Part shown: piece after piece, positions 17,030 through 25,324 of the stretch
Layout: every line of letters begins with the position of its first letter
How positions within the stretch are numbered: the first letter of the stretch is position 1
Position numbers and translations under genes: made by a program
Origin: an uncultured Sutterella sp.
GTDB taxonomy: Bacteria; Pseudomonadota; Gammaproteobacteria; Burkholderiales; Burkholderiaceae_F
Assembly: GCA_900546995.1 (NCBI GenBank)
Contig: URFF01000010.1
Location: forward strand, 1-35,945
DNA length: 35,945 nucleotides
Reading direction: 5' to 3'
Notes under the pieces: model-generated
Database searches by the model: none
Told to the model about the DNA's origin: nothing
What the model saw: the letters and a program-made list of their open reading frames with translations, nothing else

Positions 17030-19393
17030 GTGCAAAGCACCTCCCCTATCTTCGCTGTTGAAACCTTCAAAATCCTGGGAGACAAGCCCTTCCGGGGACA
17101 AAGTATGTTGGGCGTGATCATGACTTGGACCATGCTCATCTGCGTGATTGTCGCACTACTTTTTGTGGGAAACCTTATCCGCACTGAAGACAAGAAAAAT
17201 CAACTGGTTCAACTTCATCAAACGACTGAACTTTGGGCGGAGGCCTTTAATATTCGGCTAACGTCTGACTTGGATCGACTCACACAACTTAACGGTGCCA
17301 TTTCCGACACACGACCATTTGAAGGCAACTTGATCGCATTAACACGTCAGGCGCGCACACTGATGCGAGACCGATCGGAAATTCTTGAAATCAATATTCT
17401 GGATCCTAACGATGTTGTGCGTACCTCCGTTGCCTCTCCCGGTCCCTTCGGCGATATAACGCTTACGGCTGGAACAGTGTATCGAAGGGCCCACACAACA
17501 GAAGCTATTAAACGGTCCAAGCGCACGGGTGCGGTCTCCTTCTCCGAACCGTATGCATTACCTTTGGGTGGCTCACCTTTCGTTGATATTGTGATCCCAT
17601 TGCGCCGACAGCAGACCACTGCCCTAATGATTATTTCACGTGTATCGCTTTGGGAACTCATTCGAGAGGCGACAAAAACCGGGCAAAATGCGGACTTCCG
17701 TGTCAATCTGCTCTTTAACGATAAAGCGATCGTTGCCGCGGCAACGGATTCTCAGCGGCGATCAATTTCTCACACCGTCTCACTGGCACCTCTGCCGCCA
17801 ACCTTTAAGTTACAAGTAAGTAGCTACGCTCAAGGACTCATCTCACAAAACACCCTTTTTTGGGTTATCAGCGCTTTGGGTATTTTCTTGATTGTGGCGC
17901 TTTTAGGCCTAATCCGATTTAACTGGCGTCAAAACAGTACCGAAACGGCACTGCGAGCGGAAACTGCATTAAGAAAAACCATCTCCGATAGCCAACTTTC
18001 CGGACTTCAAGTGACTGATCGTAACGGTCGAATTATTTACACCAACAAGACTTTCACCGATATTATGGGCCTGGGAAGCCCGGCTGATTTGGTGGGGCAA
18101 ATGCCTCCTTACTCCTACTGGCCCGAGGGAGAGGAGGGATTTAGACTTCAGGAACTTATCGATGCGATTACCCACGGACAGATCCGAACGGCTAGTTATG
18201 AGTTTTGTCCGATTCGCGCCGATGGCACCAAGTTCTATGCTTTCCTTCGTATTTCACCCATGATTACGGTTGAAGGCAATCAACTTGGGTGGCTCTGGAC
18301 GCTCACAGACATCTCTGAAATCCGCAAAGCGCAAGAACGTGTCACAGCCGCCCACGAGCGTTTTACCCGCGTTTTGGAATCCATGCAAGATGCCATCAGT
18401 GTGGTTGATCCGCAAAGCGACATGCTGCTTTTTTCAAACTCCTCATACGATAAATTATTCGGAGAAAACAGTAACGGACACCTCTTTGCTCATGAACAGC
18501 TCATCCAGCAAGGGGCTCGCCGAACAACTGACTTTTACTATGAAGCATTGGATCTGTGGTTTGAAGTCCATGAAAGAACCATTACATGGACAGACCGCAC
18601 GGAAGTTCGATTGCAGATTTTGTCGGATATTACCGAACGCCGTAAAAATGAGATGCTGCTAGTGGAGCAGCAAGCCCGTTCAGAATTAAATTCCCGTTTG
18701 GTGACGATGGGTGAAATGGCCAGTTCCCTCGCCCATGAACTGAATCAACCACTTTCAGCCATTTCCAACTACGCCTATGTTGTTGCCAGCATGATGAAAA
18801 AAGCCGGGGTCCCTGAAGAGCATGAAATGTTCTACTCGGTCACACGAATTGAATCTCAGGCTGAGCGAGCCGCCGGCATTATTCGTCGCATCCGCTCCTT
18901 TACCAGACGTTCAGAACCCAAAATGGAGGCCATTGACATTAAGCACCTTGTCGATGAAGTGAAAGAACTCGCCACCATTCAGGCTCGCCGATACAACGCA
19001 AAAGTGGAATACTTTACCGCTCAGGACGTGCACACCGTTTGGTGCGACGAAATCATGATCGAACAGGTCCTACTAAACCTGATTAAAAATGGCATTGAAG
19101 CGAGCTCCGGTATCGAAGGCCGCAAACCGGAAGTATCCCTTACCATTTATTACTCTGCCGATCATCATGTCGTGTTTGAAGTGGCCGATAACGGCACCGG
19201 CATTCCTGATGAAAACAAAGCCCATTTGTTTGATCCTTTCTTTACAACGAAAAGTGCCGGGATGGGAATGGGTTTAAATATTTGTCGCACCATTGTTGAA
19301 CTGCACCATGGACGACTGACAATTTCCGACAATATCGGGCACGGAACCATTTTCACTTTAACCTTACCCTCGAAAGAAGAGAAATCGGGTTAA
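17030..19393 (+). CDS. Membrane sensor histidine kinase, FixL-like, with PAS domains
   Basis: This 787-residue kinase would phosphorylate the regulator encoded next to it. One membrane helix lies at about 27-48 and a second near 276-298. The 225 residues between them form a probable periplasmic sensor domain. Two PAS-like regions follow (about 312-420 and 443-550). The phosphoacceptor His569 sits in SSLAHELNQPLSAISNY, the HELNQP form seen in FixL/DctB-type kinases. The ATPase domain has NLIKNGIEAS, DNGTGIPDENK and GMGMGLNICRTIVE, so catalysis looks intact. The start is uncertain. GTG 17030 keeps the positively charged stretch before helix 1 but has no ribosome binding site, while ATG 17105 has GGGGA at good spacing and would begin at the helix. 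The ligand cannot be told from the sequence. Confidence 0.9.
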   Translation: MQSTSPIFAVETFKILGDKPFRGQSMLGVIMTWTMLICVIVALLFVGNLIRTEDKKNQLVQLHQTTELWAEAFNIRLTSDLDRLTQLNGAISDTRPFEGNLIALTRQARTLMRDRSEILEINILDPNDVVRTSVASPGPFGDITLTAGTVYRRAHTTEAIKRSKRTGAVSFSEPYALPLGGSPFVDIVIPLRRQQTTALMIISRVSLWELIREATKTGQNADFRVNLLFNDKAIVAAATDSQRRSISHTVSLAPLPPTFKLQVSSYAQGLISQNTLFWVISALGIFLIVALLGLIRFNWRQNSTETALRAETALRKTISDSQLSGLQVTDRNGRIIYTNKTFTDIMGLGSPADLVGQMPPYSYWPEGEEGFRLQELIDAITHGQIRTASYEFCPIRADGTKFYAFLRISPMITVEGNQLGWLWTLTDISEIRKAQERVTAAHERFTRVLESMQDAISVVDPQSDMLLFSNSSYDKLFGENSNGHLFAHEQLIQQGARRTTDFYYEALDLWFEVHERTITWTDRTEVRLQILSDITERRKNEMLLVEQQARSELNSRLVTMGEMASSLAHELNQPLSAISNYAYVVASMMKKAGVPEEHEMFYSVTRIESQAERAAGIIRRIRSFTRRSEPKMEAIDIKHLVDEVKELATIQARRYNAKVEYFTAQDVHTVWCDEIMIEQVLLNLIKNGIEASSGIEGRKPEVSLTIYYSADHHVVFEVADNGTGIPDENKAHLFDPFFTTKSAGMGMGLNICRTIVELHHGRLTISDNIGHGTIFTLTLPSKEEKSG

Positions 19394-19441
19394 AATTACT
19401 TTTTGTGTTTTGATTTTCAGACCTGTCAAAAGGTATTTTTT

Positions 19442-20098
19442 ATGTCGTATCCTGCATTTAATTTTGACAACATTCGAAAAGAGCCTTTAGGCACGGTTTA
19501 TGTCGTTGACGATGACGCTGATGTCCGTGACTCCATGCGTCGACTGTTGGAATCTCAGGACTATCGTGTGGAGGCCTTTGAAAGCGGTGAAGCTTTCATT
19601 GCGAAGTACGATCCCAATGCGATTGCGGTGTTGTTACTTGATCAACGTATGCCGGGCGGCATGACAGGCACCGAAGTTCAGGATCACCTGATTGCCCGTA
19701 AAGCAACAATTCCCATTGTCTTTTTAACTGGCCATGGCGATGTCCCGATTGCGGTGAGTGCGCTCAAAAAGGGCGCCGCTGATTTCCTACAAAAACCGGT
19801 GAAAATCGAGATTCTTTTACCGTTGATCGCCAAACTGCTCAATGAAGCCCGTGAAAATCGGATGCAAAGTGAACGGCAATCGCTCAATGAGGCGATGCTC
19901 TCCAAATTGACTCCGCGCGAACAACAAGTCCTTGAACGCATTGTTGCCGGACGCTTAAATAAGCAAATCGCCGATGACTTGGGCATTTCCATCAAGACGG
20001 TTGAGGCTCACCGCGCCTCGATTATGGATAAGACCAACTCCGGAACTGTCGCTGACTTAATGCGTGTTGTGCTCGGTGCCGCCGGACAAGGTCACTAA
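19442..20098 (+). CDS. FixJ-family response regulator
   Basis: This 218-residue regulator pairs with the upstream kinase, 48 bp away. The receiver domain (about 15-130) has the acidic pocket VVDDDADVRD, the phosphorylated Asp67 in LLLDQRMPGGMTG, the switch Thr in FLTGHGD and Lys in LQKPV. A LuxR-type DNA-binding domain follows at about 155-215 (LTPREQQVLERIVAGRLNKQIADDLGISIKTVEAH). The PGGMTG stretch and the overall layout are those of FixJ/StyR/TodT regulators, which act as transcription activators. ATG 19442 follows AAAGG at seven bases. A longer in-frame start at 19403 has no such signal. Its targets are not visible in the window, and a terminator follows directly. Confidence 0.94.
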   Translation: MSYPAFNFDNIRKEPLGTVYVVDDDADVRDSMRRLLESQDYRVEAFESGEAFIAKYDPNAIAVLLLDQRMPGGMTGTEVQDHLIARKATIPIVFLTGHGDVPIAVSALKKGAADFLQKPVKIEILLPLIAKLLNEARENRMQSERQSLNEAMLSKLTPREQQVLERIVAGRLNKQIADDLGISIKTVEAHRASIMDKTNSGTVADLMRVVLGAAGQGH

Positions 20099-20113
20099 AG
20101 TGAAATCATCGTT

Positions 20114-20145
20114 GCCTGCGAGGAAAGTCTCGCAGGCTTTTCTTT
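20114..20145 (+). terminator. Terminator after the FixJ-like regulator
   Basis: A perfect 9-bp stem, GCCTGCGAG (20114-20122) with CTCGCAGGC (20129-20137), has the loop GAAAGT and is followed by TTTTCTTT. folD begins 18 bp later, so folD needs its own promoter or readthrough. Confidence 0.88.
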
Positions 20146-20163
20146 ATATTTTTAGCGTATATC

Positions 20164-21012
20164 ATGACTGCACAAATCATTGACGGCAAGCGAATTGCAC
20201 AGAAAATCCGCCAATACACCAAAGAAAAAGTCAATCAACTGCTTCGTGCCCCCAAGCTCGTTGTCATCCAAGTCGGCGACAATCCGGCCAGTGCGGTCTA
20301 CATCCGAAACAAAATCCGCGCTTGTAACGAAGTGGGGATTACTTCCTATGAATTGCGTTTGCCTCAAACGTGTTCGGAAGCCAATCTTTTGGAAGCCATT
20401 CGCTCCTTGAATGAAGATCCCACGGTTGATGGCATCTTGGTGCAGTTGCCGCTTCCTTCCCATATTCAATCTGGCCCGATTTTAGAAGCGATACATCCTG
20501 AAAAAGACGTTGACGGCTTTCATATCTATAACACTGGCAAATTAGTCACAACGGGCGGTGGATTTAAGCCTTGCACACCGGCGGGGATTATTGAACTGCT
20601 AAATGATATCGGCTATTCGCTCGAAGGCAAGCATGCGGTCATTTTGGGGCGTTCCAATATCGTGGGAAAGCCTCTGGCGATGCTGATGCTCCAGGAAAAT
20701 GCCACTGTGACGATGACCCACAGCCACACACCGGATTTAGCCTACTACACCCGACAAGCCGATGTGTTGGTCGCGGCCATTGGCAAAGCCAAGTTTGTGA
20801 AAGCGGATATGGTGAAAGAAGGCGCCATTGTCATTGATGTGGGCACCAATCGTGACGAAAACGGTAAGCTCTGCGGAGACGTTGACACCGAAGCTGTTAA
20901 AGAGGTGGCCGGGTGGATTACGCCTGTTCCTGGTGGTGTCGGTCCCATGACCATCGCCATGCTTTTACATAACACTCTGCTATCGGCACAAAAGCGCCAA
21001 GGCGTTGCTTAG
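20164..21012 (+). CDS. folD: Methylenetetrahydrofolate dehydrogenase / cyclohydrolase
   Basis: FolD converts 5,10-methylene-THF to 10-formyl-THF in two steps with NADP, supplying formyl groups for purine and fMet-tRNA synthesis. The 282 residues have the usual length. The substrate motif YIRNKIRACNEVGI carries Tyr46 and the catalytic Lys50. DGILVQLPLP, the NADP-binding GRSNIVGKPLAMLM and the C-terminal TPVPGGVGPMTIAMLL are all family signatures. Its ATG lies only 18 bp after the terminator stem of the regulator gene, and no good ribosome binding site is visible. It converges on recX. Confidence 0.97.
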   Translation: MTAQIIDGKRIAQKIRQYTKEKVNQLLRAPKLVVIQVGDNPASAVYIRNKIRACNEVGITSYELRLPQTCSEANLLEAIRSLNEDPTVDGILVQLPLPSHIQSGPILEAIHPEKDVDGFHIYNTGKLVTTGGGFKPCTPAGIIELLNDIGYSLEGKHAVILGRSNIVGKPLAMLMLQENATVTMTHSHTPDLAYYTRQADVLVAAIGKAKFVKADMVKEGAIVIDVGTNRDENGKLCGDVDTEAVKEVAGWITPVPGGVGPMTIAMLLHNTLLSAQKRQGVA

Positions 21013-21017
21013 TCTGA

Positions 21018-21043
21018 AGTGGGTCGGCAAAAGCCGACCTACT
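21018..21043. repeat. Hairpin between folD and recX
   Basis: AGTGGGTCGGC (21018-21028) pairs with GCCGACCTACT (21033-21043) through 11 bp, including one G-T pair, around AAAA. The recX stop codon lies inside it. Neither strand shows a T-run after the stem, so it may be a weak or Rho-assisted terminator for the converging genes. Confidence 0.45.
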
Positions 21044-21569
21044 CAAAATTAAAAGAGTCTTCAATGTCGGCGCCGGCACTCTCAATCACACGCCGAATGA
21101 CATCCATGGAAAAACCCCGAGCACTTAAATAACGAATTTGCTTGGCGCGTTCTTTGAAATCTTTCGGTGCACTCCCAAAGCGTCTTACCCATAGGGCTTG
21201 AGCTCGTTCAAATTCCGTCTCTTTTAAGGGGGACAAAGCCTGAGCGATGTGCTCGGCTGACACCCCTTGCATTTTCAATTCATAGGCAATACGGGCGTTA
21301 CCGAATTTTGAGCTTCGCACGCGAGCGCGCGTCCCGGCAAAACGCTCATCGGATAAGTAGTTTCGTTTTTCCAGCTCATCAAGTAACTCATCAACCGCAC
21401 GCTCATTAGGCTCATCACCTTGCGCTCGTAGTAACTTCTGACGAAGCTCTTTTCTAGAATACTCCCGTTGTGCCAGATAGCGAATGGCTCGCGATTTTAA
21501 TGTGATCGGTCGCTTTTGCCGACGTGGACGCTCAGAGGGCGACTCTTCGTTATAATCAAATTCTCTCAC
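21039..21569 (-). CDS. recX: Regulatory protein RecX
   Basis: RecX binds RecA filaments and limits their recombinase and coprotease activity. The 176-residue protein shows the three-helix repeats of the family: RAIRYLAQREYSRKELRQKL, VDELLDELEKRNYLSDERFA with the conserved NYLSDERFA, and a final RYLSARGFSMDVIRRVIE. The first 25 residues are charged and less conserved. It lies 46 bp downstream of recA, with a terminator hairpin in between, so its level should be set by readthrough. ATG 21569 gives the expected length. The stop lies in the hairpin shared with folD. Confidence 0.95.
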   Translation of the reverse strand: MREFDYNEESPSERPRRQKRPITLKSRAIRYLAQREYSRKELRQKLLRAQGDEPNERAVDELLDELEKRNYLSDERFAGTRARVRSSKFGNARIAYELKMQGVSAEHIAQALSPLKETEFERAQALWVRRFGSAPKDFKERAKQIRYLSARGFSMDVIRRVIESAGADIEDSFNFE

Positions 21570-21579
21570 AGATCACTCG

Positions 21580-21605
21580 AAAAAATAATGGGCTCCGAAG
21601 AGCCC
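21580..21605 (-). terminator. Intrinsic terminator between recA and recX
   Basis: On the minus strand GGGCTC-TTCG-GAGCCC (21605-21590) forms a 6-bp stem with a UUCG tetraloop, followed by ATTATTTTTT. It lies wholly in the 46-bp gap. A leaky terminator at this place is known to keep RecX low relative to RecA in E. coli, and the same logic is inferred here. Confidence 0.85.
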
Positions 21606-21615
21606 TAAAATCGGA

Positions 21616-22713
21616 TTACAAGAGATTTGCCTCTTCAGGCGCAGCATCGACCGCCGATTTATTCTCCGCAGCTTTTGCCTTACCCTTGATACCCTTGAGC
21701 TCACGAATCTTATCTTCGATTTCGGCCATCACCTCCGGATGAGCTTTTAAGTACTCGCGAGCATTGTCTCGCCCTTGTCCGATTTTTTGCCCCTGATAGC
21801 CAAACCAAGCACCCGATTTACTCATGATATTTAAATCGACCGCCATATCAATGACTTCCCCCTCATGAGAGATGCCATCTCCGTAGAGAATATCAAACTG
21901 GGCTGTCTTAAAGGGAGGCGCAACTTTATTTTTCACCACCTTCACTTTAGTGTCTGAACCGATGACTTCATCACCCTTTTTAATCGCGCCAATGCGACGA
22001 ATATCCAAACGAACAGAGCTGTAGAACTTCAGCGCATTACCACCGGTTGTTGTTTCCGGGCTACCGTAACTGACGCCGATCTTCATGCGAATTTGGTTAA
22101 TAAACACAACCAACGTATTGGTGCGCTTAATCGACGAAGTTAACTTACGCAGCGCTTGACTCATCAATCGCGCTTGAAGGCCGGGTAGCGCTTCGCCCAT
22201 TTCGCCTTCAATTTCAGCCTGAGGCGTCAATGCCGCCACGGAGTCGATCACGATCATATCAACGGAACCTGAACGAACCAACGCATCACAAATTTCCAAT
22301 GCTTGTTCACCGGTATCCGGCTGCGAAATCAACAACTCGCCCAAATTAACCCCAAGGCGCTGCGCATATTGAATATCCAACGCATGTTCCGCATCAATAT
22401 ACGCACAGGTTCCACCCGTTTTCTGCATTTGAGCAACGACGTGCAAAGCCAGAGTGGTCTTACCGGAAGATTCCGGTCCGTAGATCTCCACAATTCGACC
22501 ACGGGGCAAACCACCGACACCCAAAGCCAAATCCAATCCCAAGGATCCGGTGGACACCACATCGATATCCTCGTTCATGCCTTTGTCGCCCATACGCATG
22601 ATCGAGCCTTTACCAAATTGCTTTTCAATCTGAGCGAGTGCAGCGCTTAACGCTTTCTTGCGTTCTTCGCCTTCGACACGTTCCACACGCGGCAGTTGTT
22701 TCTTTTCGGCCAT
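21616..22713 (-). CDS. recA: Recombinase RecA
   Basis: RecA forms filaments on single-stranded DNA, exchanges strands and triggers LexA cleavage. The 365-residue protein has Walker A GPESSGKTT at 79-87, the VDMIVIDSVAALTP Walker B block, and loop L2 within FINQIRMKIGVSYGSPETTTGGNALKFY. The C-terminus is acidic and Ala-rich, as usual. ATG 22713 follows AAGGAT. The leader contains an ATTAGTTT/AAACTAAT dyad but no CTGT-N8-ACAG LexA box that I can find within 300 bp. recX follows after a terminator. Confidence 0.98.
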   Translation of the reverse strand: MAEKKQLPRVERVEGEERKKALSAALAQIEKQFGKGSIMRMGDKGMNEDIDVVSTGSLGLDLALGVGGLPRGRIVEIYGPESSGKTTLALHVVAQMQKTGGTCAYIDAEHALDIQYAQRLGVNLGELLISQPDTGEQALEICDALVRSGSVDMIVIDSVAALTPQAEIEGEMGEALPGLQARLMSQALRKLTSSIKRTNTLVVFINQIRMKIGVSYGSPETTTGGNALKFYSSVRLDIRRIGAIKKGDEVIGSDTKVKVVKNKVAPPFKTAQFDILYGDGISHEGEVIDMAVDLNIMSKSGAWFGYQGQKIGQGRDNAREYLKAHPEVMAEIEDKIRELKGIKGKAKAAENKSAVDAAPEEANLL

Positions 22714-22738
22714 AACAGATCCTTATTCAATTTCAAAA

Positions 22739-22763
22739 ATTAGTTTTAAACTATCAAACTAAT
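22739..22763. promoter_or_regulatory. Operator-like dyad in the recA leader
   Basis: ATTAGTTT (22739-22746) and AAACTAAT (22756-22763) form a perfect 8-bp inverted repeat with a 9-bp centre. A third half-site, AAACT, lies at 22748-22752. It begins 26 bp before the recA ATG, a suitable place for a repressor. Whether LexA binds here is unknown. Confidence 0.4.
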
Positions 22764-22995
22764 ATATTTTTAAATAAATTCTAAAAATATGTATCAATAT
22801 CTATGAATCACTCTATTATCAGGCGACTCACAATCATCACACTTCGAATTATTCACTATAAAAGATCATTTGTCGAGCTTTTATTGTGTCATTTTTATTA
22901 TCGTTTACCCTAACATCAATATCAAAAGATGAACTCTATTTAATTATCAGAAAAACACCTGTGTTCAGACGAAACAAAAAAATTTTCATAAAAAT

Positions 22996-23024
22996 TTGAC
23001 AAACGGTGATTTATCGAGCAGAAT
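22996..23024 (+). promoter_or_regulatory. Promoter of the tRNA-Lys pair
   Basis: A perfect TTGACA (22996-23001) is followed after 17 bp by CAGAAT (23019-23024), with an A/T-rich stretch upstream. The predicted start near 23031 leaves a leader of about 47 nt before the first tRNA. Confidence 0.6.
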
Positions 23025-23077
23025 TTCGTCCTCGGTTGGACGCGTTGCCAGTGGGCTTGCCCGGAAGCATAGCGAAC

Positions 23078-23153
23078 GGGTCGTTAGCTCAGTCGGTAGA
23101 GCAGCGGACTTTTAATCCGTTGGTCGAGAGTTCGAGTCTCTCACGACCCACCA
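23078..23153 (+). tRNA. tRNA-Lys (UUU)
   Basis: A 76-nt cloverleaf with acceptor GGGTCGT/ACGACCC, encoded CCA at 23151-23153, TTCGAGT T-loop and anticodon TTT at 23111-23113. Confidence 0.97.
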
Positions 23154-23173
23154 CCAAAAATTTGTTCAGGTTT

Positions 23174-23249
23174 GGGAGCGTAGCTCAGTTGGTAGAGCAG
23201 CGGACTCTTAATCCGTCGGTCCAGAGTTCGAGTCTCTGCGCTCCCACCA
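23174..23249 (+). tRNA. tRNA-Lys (CUU)
   Basis: A 76-nt cloverleaf with acceptor GGGAGCG/CGCTCCC, encoded CCA at 23247-23249 and anticodon CTT at 23207-23209. It differs from its neighbour mainly in the acceptor stem and anticodon. The 20-bp spacing implies a common precursor. Confidence 0.97.
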
Positions 23250-23263
23250 ACGCCTCCAAAATT

Positions 23264-23290
23264 AAGCTGATCGAAAGATCGGCTTTTTTT
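23264..23290 (+). terminator. Terminator after the tRNA-Lys genes
   Basis: AAGCTGATC (23264-23272) pairs with GATCGGCTT (23277-23285), with one G-U pair, around a GAAA loop. Seven T residues follow from 23284. Confidence 0.88.
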
Positions 23291-23408
23291 GTACTTTAGT
23301 AACAAAAAATTTTCATCCCACGCCCCCTAAAACCGTATCCTAAACTTACAATTAACCGATGCACTGGATACAGTATTTTGAAACGATTTCTGAGCGGTAC
23401 AACAAGAA

Positions 23409-23906
23409 TTGACGAAAACACGAATTTTTCTCCCTGATATTGAAGCGACGAACAAAATGGGCGCTTGCCTCGCGCAAGCTGTTCAAGCGCAAACTCAAGC
23501 GATTCAACAGCATGGACTCAACATTCGCTTGGAAGGCAATTTAGGTGCCGGGAAAACCGCAACGGTTCGGGCTTTTTTGCGCTCTCTTGGCGTCGCCGGA
23601 CGGATTAAAAGTCCAACCTTTACCCTACTGGAAATCTACCCTCTGGAAAATCAACTACAGGCATATCACTTTGATTTTTACCGATTCGAAACGCCGGAGG
23701 AATTTCTCGATGCGGGATTTAGGGAAAATTTTGCCCCCGGGCACATCACGCTTGTTGAGTGGAGTGAAAAAGCCGAACCATGTTTACCGTCGGCCGATCT
23801 CACCCTAACGCTAGCCGTCGAAAACGACGGGCGGTCTCTCTTACTGGAAAGTCATACCGAAATCGGACAAAACGTTTTAAATGAGGTGATTTCAGCATGG
23901 CACTGA
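23409..23906 (+). CDS. tsaE: tRNA t6A biosynthesis ATPase TsaE
   Basis: TsaE is the ATPase that works with TsaB, TsaC and TsaD to make N6-threonylcarbamoyl-adenosine at tRNA position 37. The 165 residues contain Walker A LEGNLGAGKTATV at 41-53, KSPTFTLLEIY, the HFDFYRF block and LVEWSEK, all family marks. The TTG at 23409 is preferred over ATG 23457, because the first 16 residues (FLPDIEATNKMG) match the usual N-terminus. No strong ribosome binding site is visible. The last 10 nt overlap amiC, a neighbour pairing common in proteobacteria. The window also contains a Sua5/TsaC enzyme at 29619, the partner that supplies threonylcarbamoyl-AMP. Confidence 0.95.
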   Translation: MTKTRIFLPDIEATNKMGACLAQAVQAQTQAIQQHGLNIRLEGNLGAGKTATVRAFLRSLGVAGRIKSPTFTLLEIYPLENQLQAYHFDFYRFETPEEFLDAGFRENFAPGHITLVEWSEKAEPCLPSADLTLTLAVENDGRSLLLESHTEIGQNVLNEVISAWH

Positions 23907-25243
23907 CTCGCAGGCAATTGATTGCAACCACAACGGGCACCTTGGCATTGAGCGTGCTACCGATTCGAGCAGCTCACGCTGCTGAAATGGTGGACGTGCG
24001 CATGTGGCCTGCTCCGGAATACACTCGTGTCACGCTCGAGCACGATAAGCCGATTAAATTTAAATATTTTTTGGTTCGTTCCCCCAAACCTTATCGTCTG
24101 GTTGTTGATATTGAAGGGTTAACGCTCACAAAACGGCTTCAGCAAATGATCTCCAACGTTTCGCCTAACGACCCGTTTATTCAATCGGTTCGTATTGGTC
24201 AATACACGCCGGAGATTGTTCGCTTGGTCATGGACTTGAAAAAGGAAGTTCGGCCGGAAGTTTTCTCTTTAAAGCCCGTTGCAAACTATAAATATCGTCT
24301 GATTTTTGACGTATACCCCGCTGGGGGCGATGCCATTGCGGATGTGATTGCCAACTTGGACAATAAAGATCCTTTGCAGGAAGTCATCAAGAAAAGCAGT
24401 GCTTCGGACAAGGCCGAAAAATCGACGAACGCAACTAAAACGACACCTGCGAAAACCAACGCCTCTCAATCGAGCGCGACTACTGCCAAAGACAGTGCAA
24501 AGTCGGCGCAAAAACCCAAAACAGTTGGCAAGCCCGCCAAAAAGCGAGATTTGGTCATTGTGGTTGACGCAGGACACGGTGGTGAAGACCCAGGGGCCGT
24601 GGGTAAAGCCAAAACCTATGAAAAGCACATCACCCTCTCGATTGCAAAACGCTTGGAGCGTTTAATTAAGAAAGAAAGCGGCATGAAAGTGGTGATGACA
24701 AGAAAATCCGATCACTTTGTAAGCCTGAGTCAGCGGGTGATGATTGCCCAAAAAGCCAAAGCGCATCTATTCGTTAGCATTCACGCTGATGCTTGGACTA
24801 AGCCCTCAGCTAAAGGAACGTCCGTTTATGCCTTAGCCGAGCGTGGCGCGACCAGTTCTGCCGCCATGTGGCTAGCGAAAAATCAAAATGAAGCGGACTT
24901 GATTGGTGGCGCTAATTTCCAAGAGGTCGATCGCCGTTTGCAATCCGTCCTCGTTGATATGGCTACCTCATGGAAGATCGATTACAGCTTACAGTGGGGG
25001 CATACGGTCCTACAATATTTAGCCAAAATCAATACGTTACACCGCAAGCAAGTTGAACAAGCAGGCTTTTTGGTATTAAAAGCTCCCGGCATTCCTTCCA
25101 TTCTTGTCGAAACGGCTTTTATTAGCAATCCGCAAGAAGAACGAAAGTTGAAGACGGCGGCCTACCAGCAAAAAGTCGCGGAGGCGATTTTACGTGGCAT
25201 CAAAACACAGGTGAAAAAGAACGATTCTATTATGCAAGGCTGA
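23897..25243 (+). CDS. amiC: N-acetylmuramoyl-L-alanine amidase with AMIN domain
   Basis: This periplasmic zinc amidase cuts the peptide from murein at the division septum. The 448 residues begin with a Tat-type signal, TRRQLIATTTG then a hydrophobic stretch ending at AAHAAE, like E. coli AmiC. An AMIN domain (about 30-145) directs it to the septum. A Lys/Thr/Ser/Ala-rich linker spans about 150-217. The Amidase_3 domain has zinc ligands His227 (DAGHGGEDPG), a Glu near 240 and His296 (SIHADAW), and the catalytic Glu405 in LVETAFIS. The long helical insert, which in AmiC-type enzymes blocks the active site until released by an activator, appears at about 315-375. GAGGTG precedes ATG 23897, inside the end of tsaE. 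The symbol follows domain layout; AmiA/B/C identity is not proven. Confidence 0.93.
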   Translation: MALTRRQLIATTTGTLALSVLPIRAAHAAEMVDVRMWPAPEYTRVTLEHDKPIKFKYFLVRSPKPYRLVVDIEGLTLTKRLQQMISNVSPNDPFIQSVRIGQYTPEIVRLVMDLKKEVRPEVFSLKPVANYKYRLIFDVYPAGGDAIADVIANLDNKDPLQEVIKKSSASDKAEKSTNATKTTPAKTNASQSSATTAKDSAKSAQKPKTVGKPAKKRDLVIVVDAGHGGEDPGAVGKAKTYEKHITLSIAKRLERLIKKESGMKVVMTRKSDHFVSLSQRVMIAQKAKAHLFVSIHADAWTKPSAKGTSVYALAERGATSSAAMWLAKNQNEADLIGGANFQEVDRRLQSVLVDMATSWKIDYSLQWGHTVLQYLAKINTLHRKQVEQAGFLVLKAPGIPSILVETAFISNPQEERKLKTAAYQQKVAEAILRGIKTQVKKNDSIMQG

Positions 25244-25281
25244 TTTCTTTGCAAGCAACGGTACGTTTAATGTATTTTCGC

Positions 25282-25287
25282 TACAAT
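25282..25287 (+). promoter_or_regulatory. Possible -10 box of fba
   Basis: TACAAT lies 38 bp before the fba ATG, inside GCTACAATT, a block also found before purC. No clear -35 box is seen. Confidence 0.3.
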
Positions 25288-25324
25288 TGTCAGATCAGCT
25301 TTTTATTCTCTAGGACAGTAAATC

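Larger units (their letters stand above)
22714..23077. other. AT-rich intergenic region between recA and tRNA-Lys
   Basis: No gene is seen. The left part is the recA leader, with weak -35/-10 candidates read on the minus strand (TTGATA at 22797-22792 with TTTAAA; TTCATA with TAGAAT). It also holds the dyad at 22739-22763. The right part holds the tRNA-Lys promoter. The middle is a low-complexity A/T stretch that may serve as an upstream element for either promoter. Confidence 0.5.

Noticed and set aside
23006..23299. 97-codon open frame over the two tRNA-Lys genes
   Set aside because: Its repeated SVAQLVEQRTLNP-like sequence is simply the translation of tRNA genes, a common false gene.
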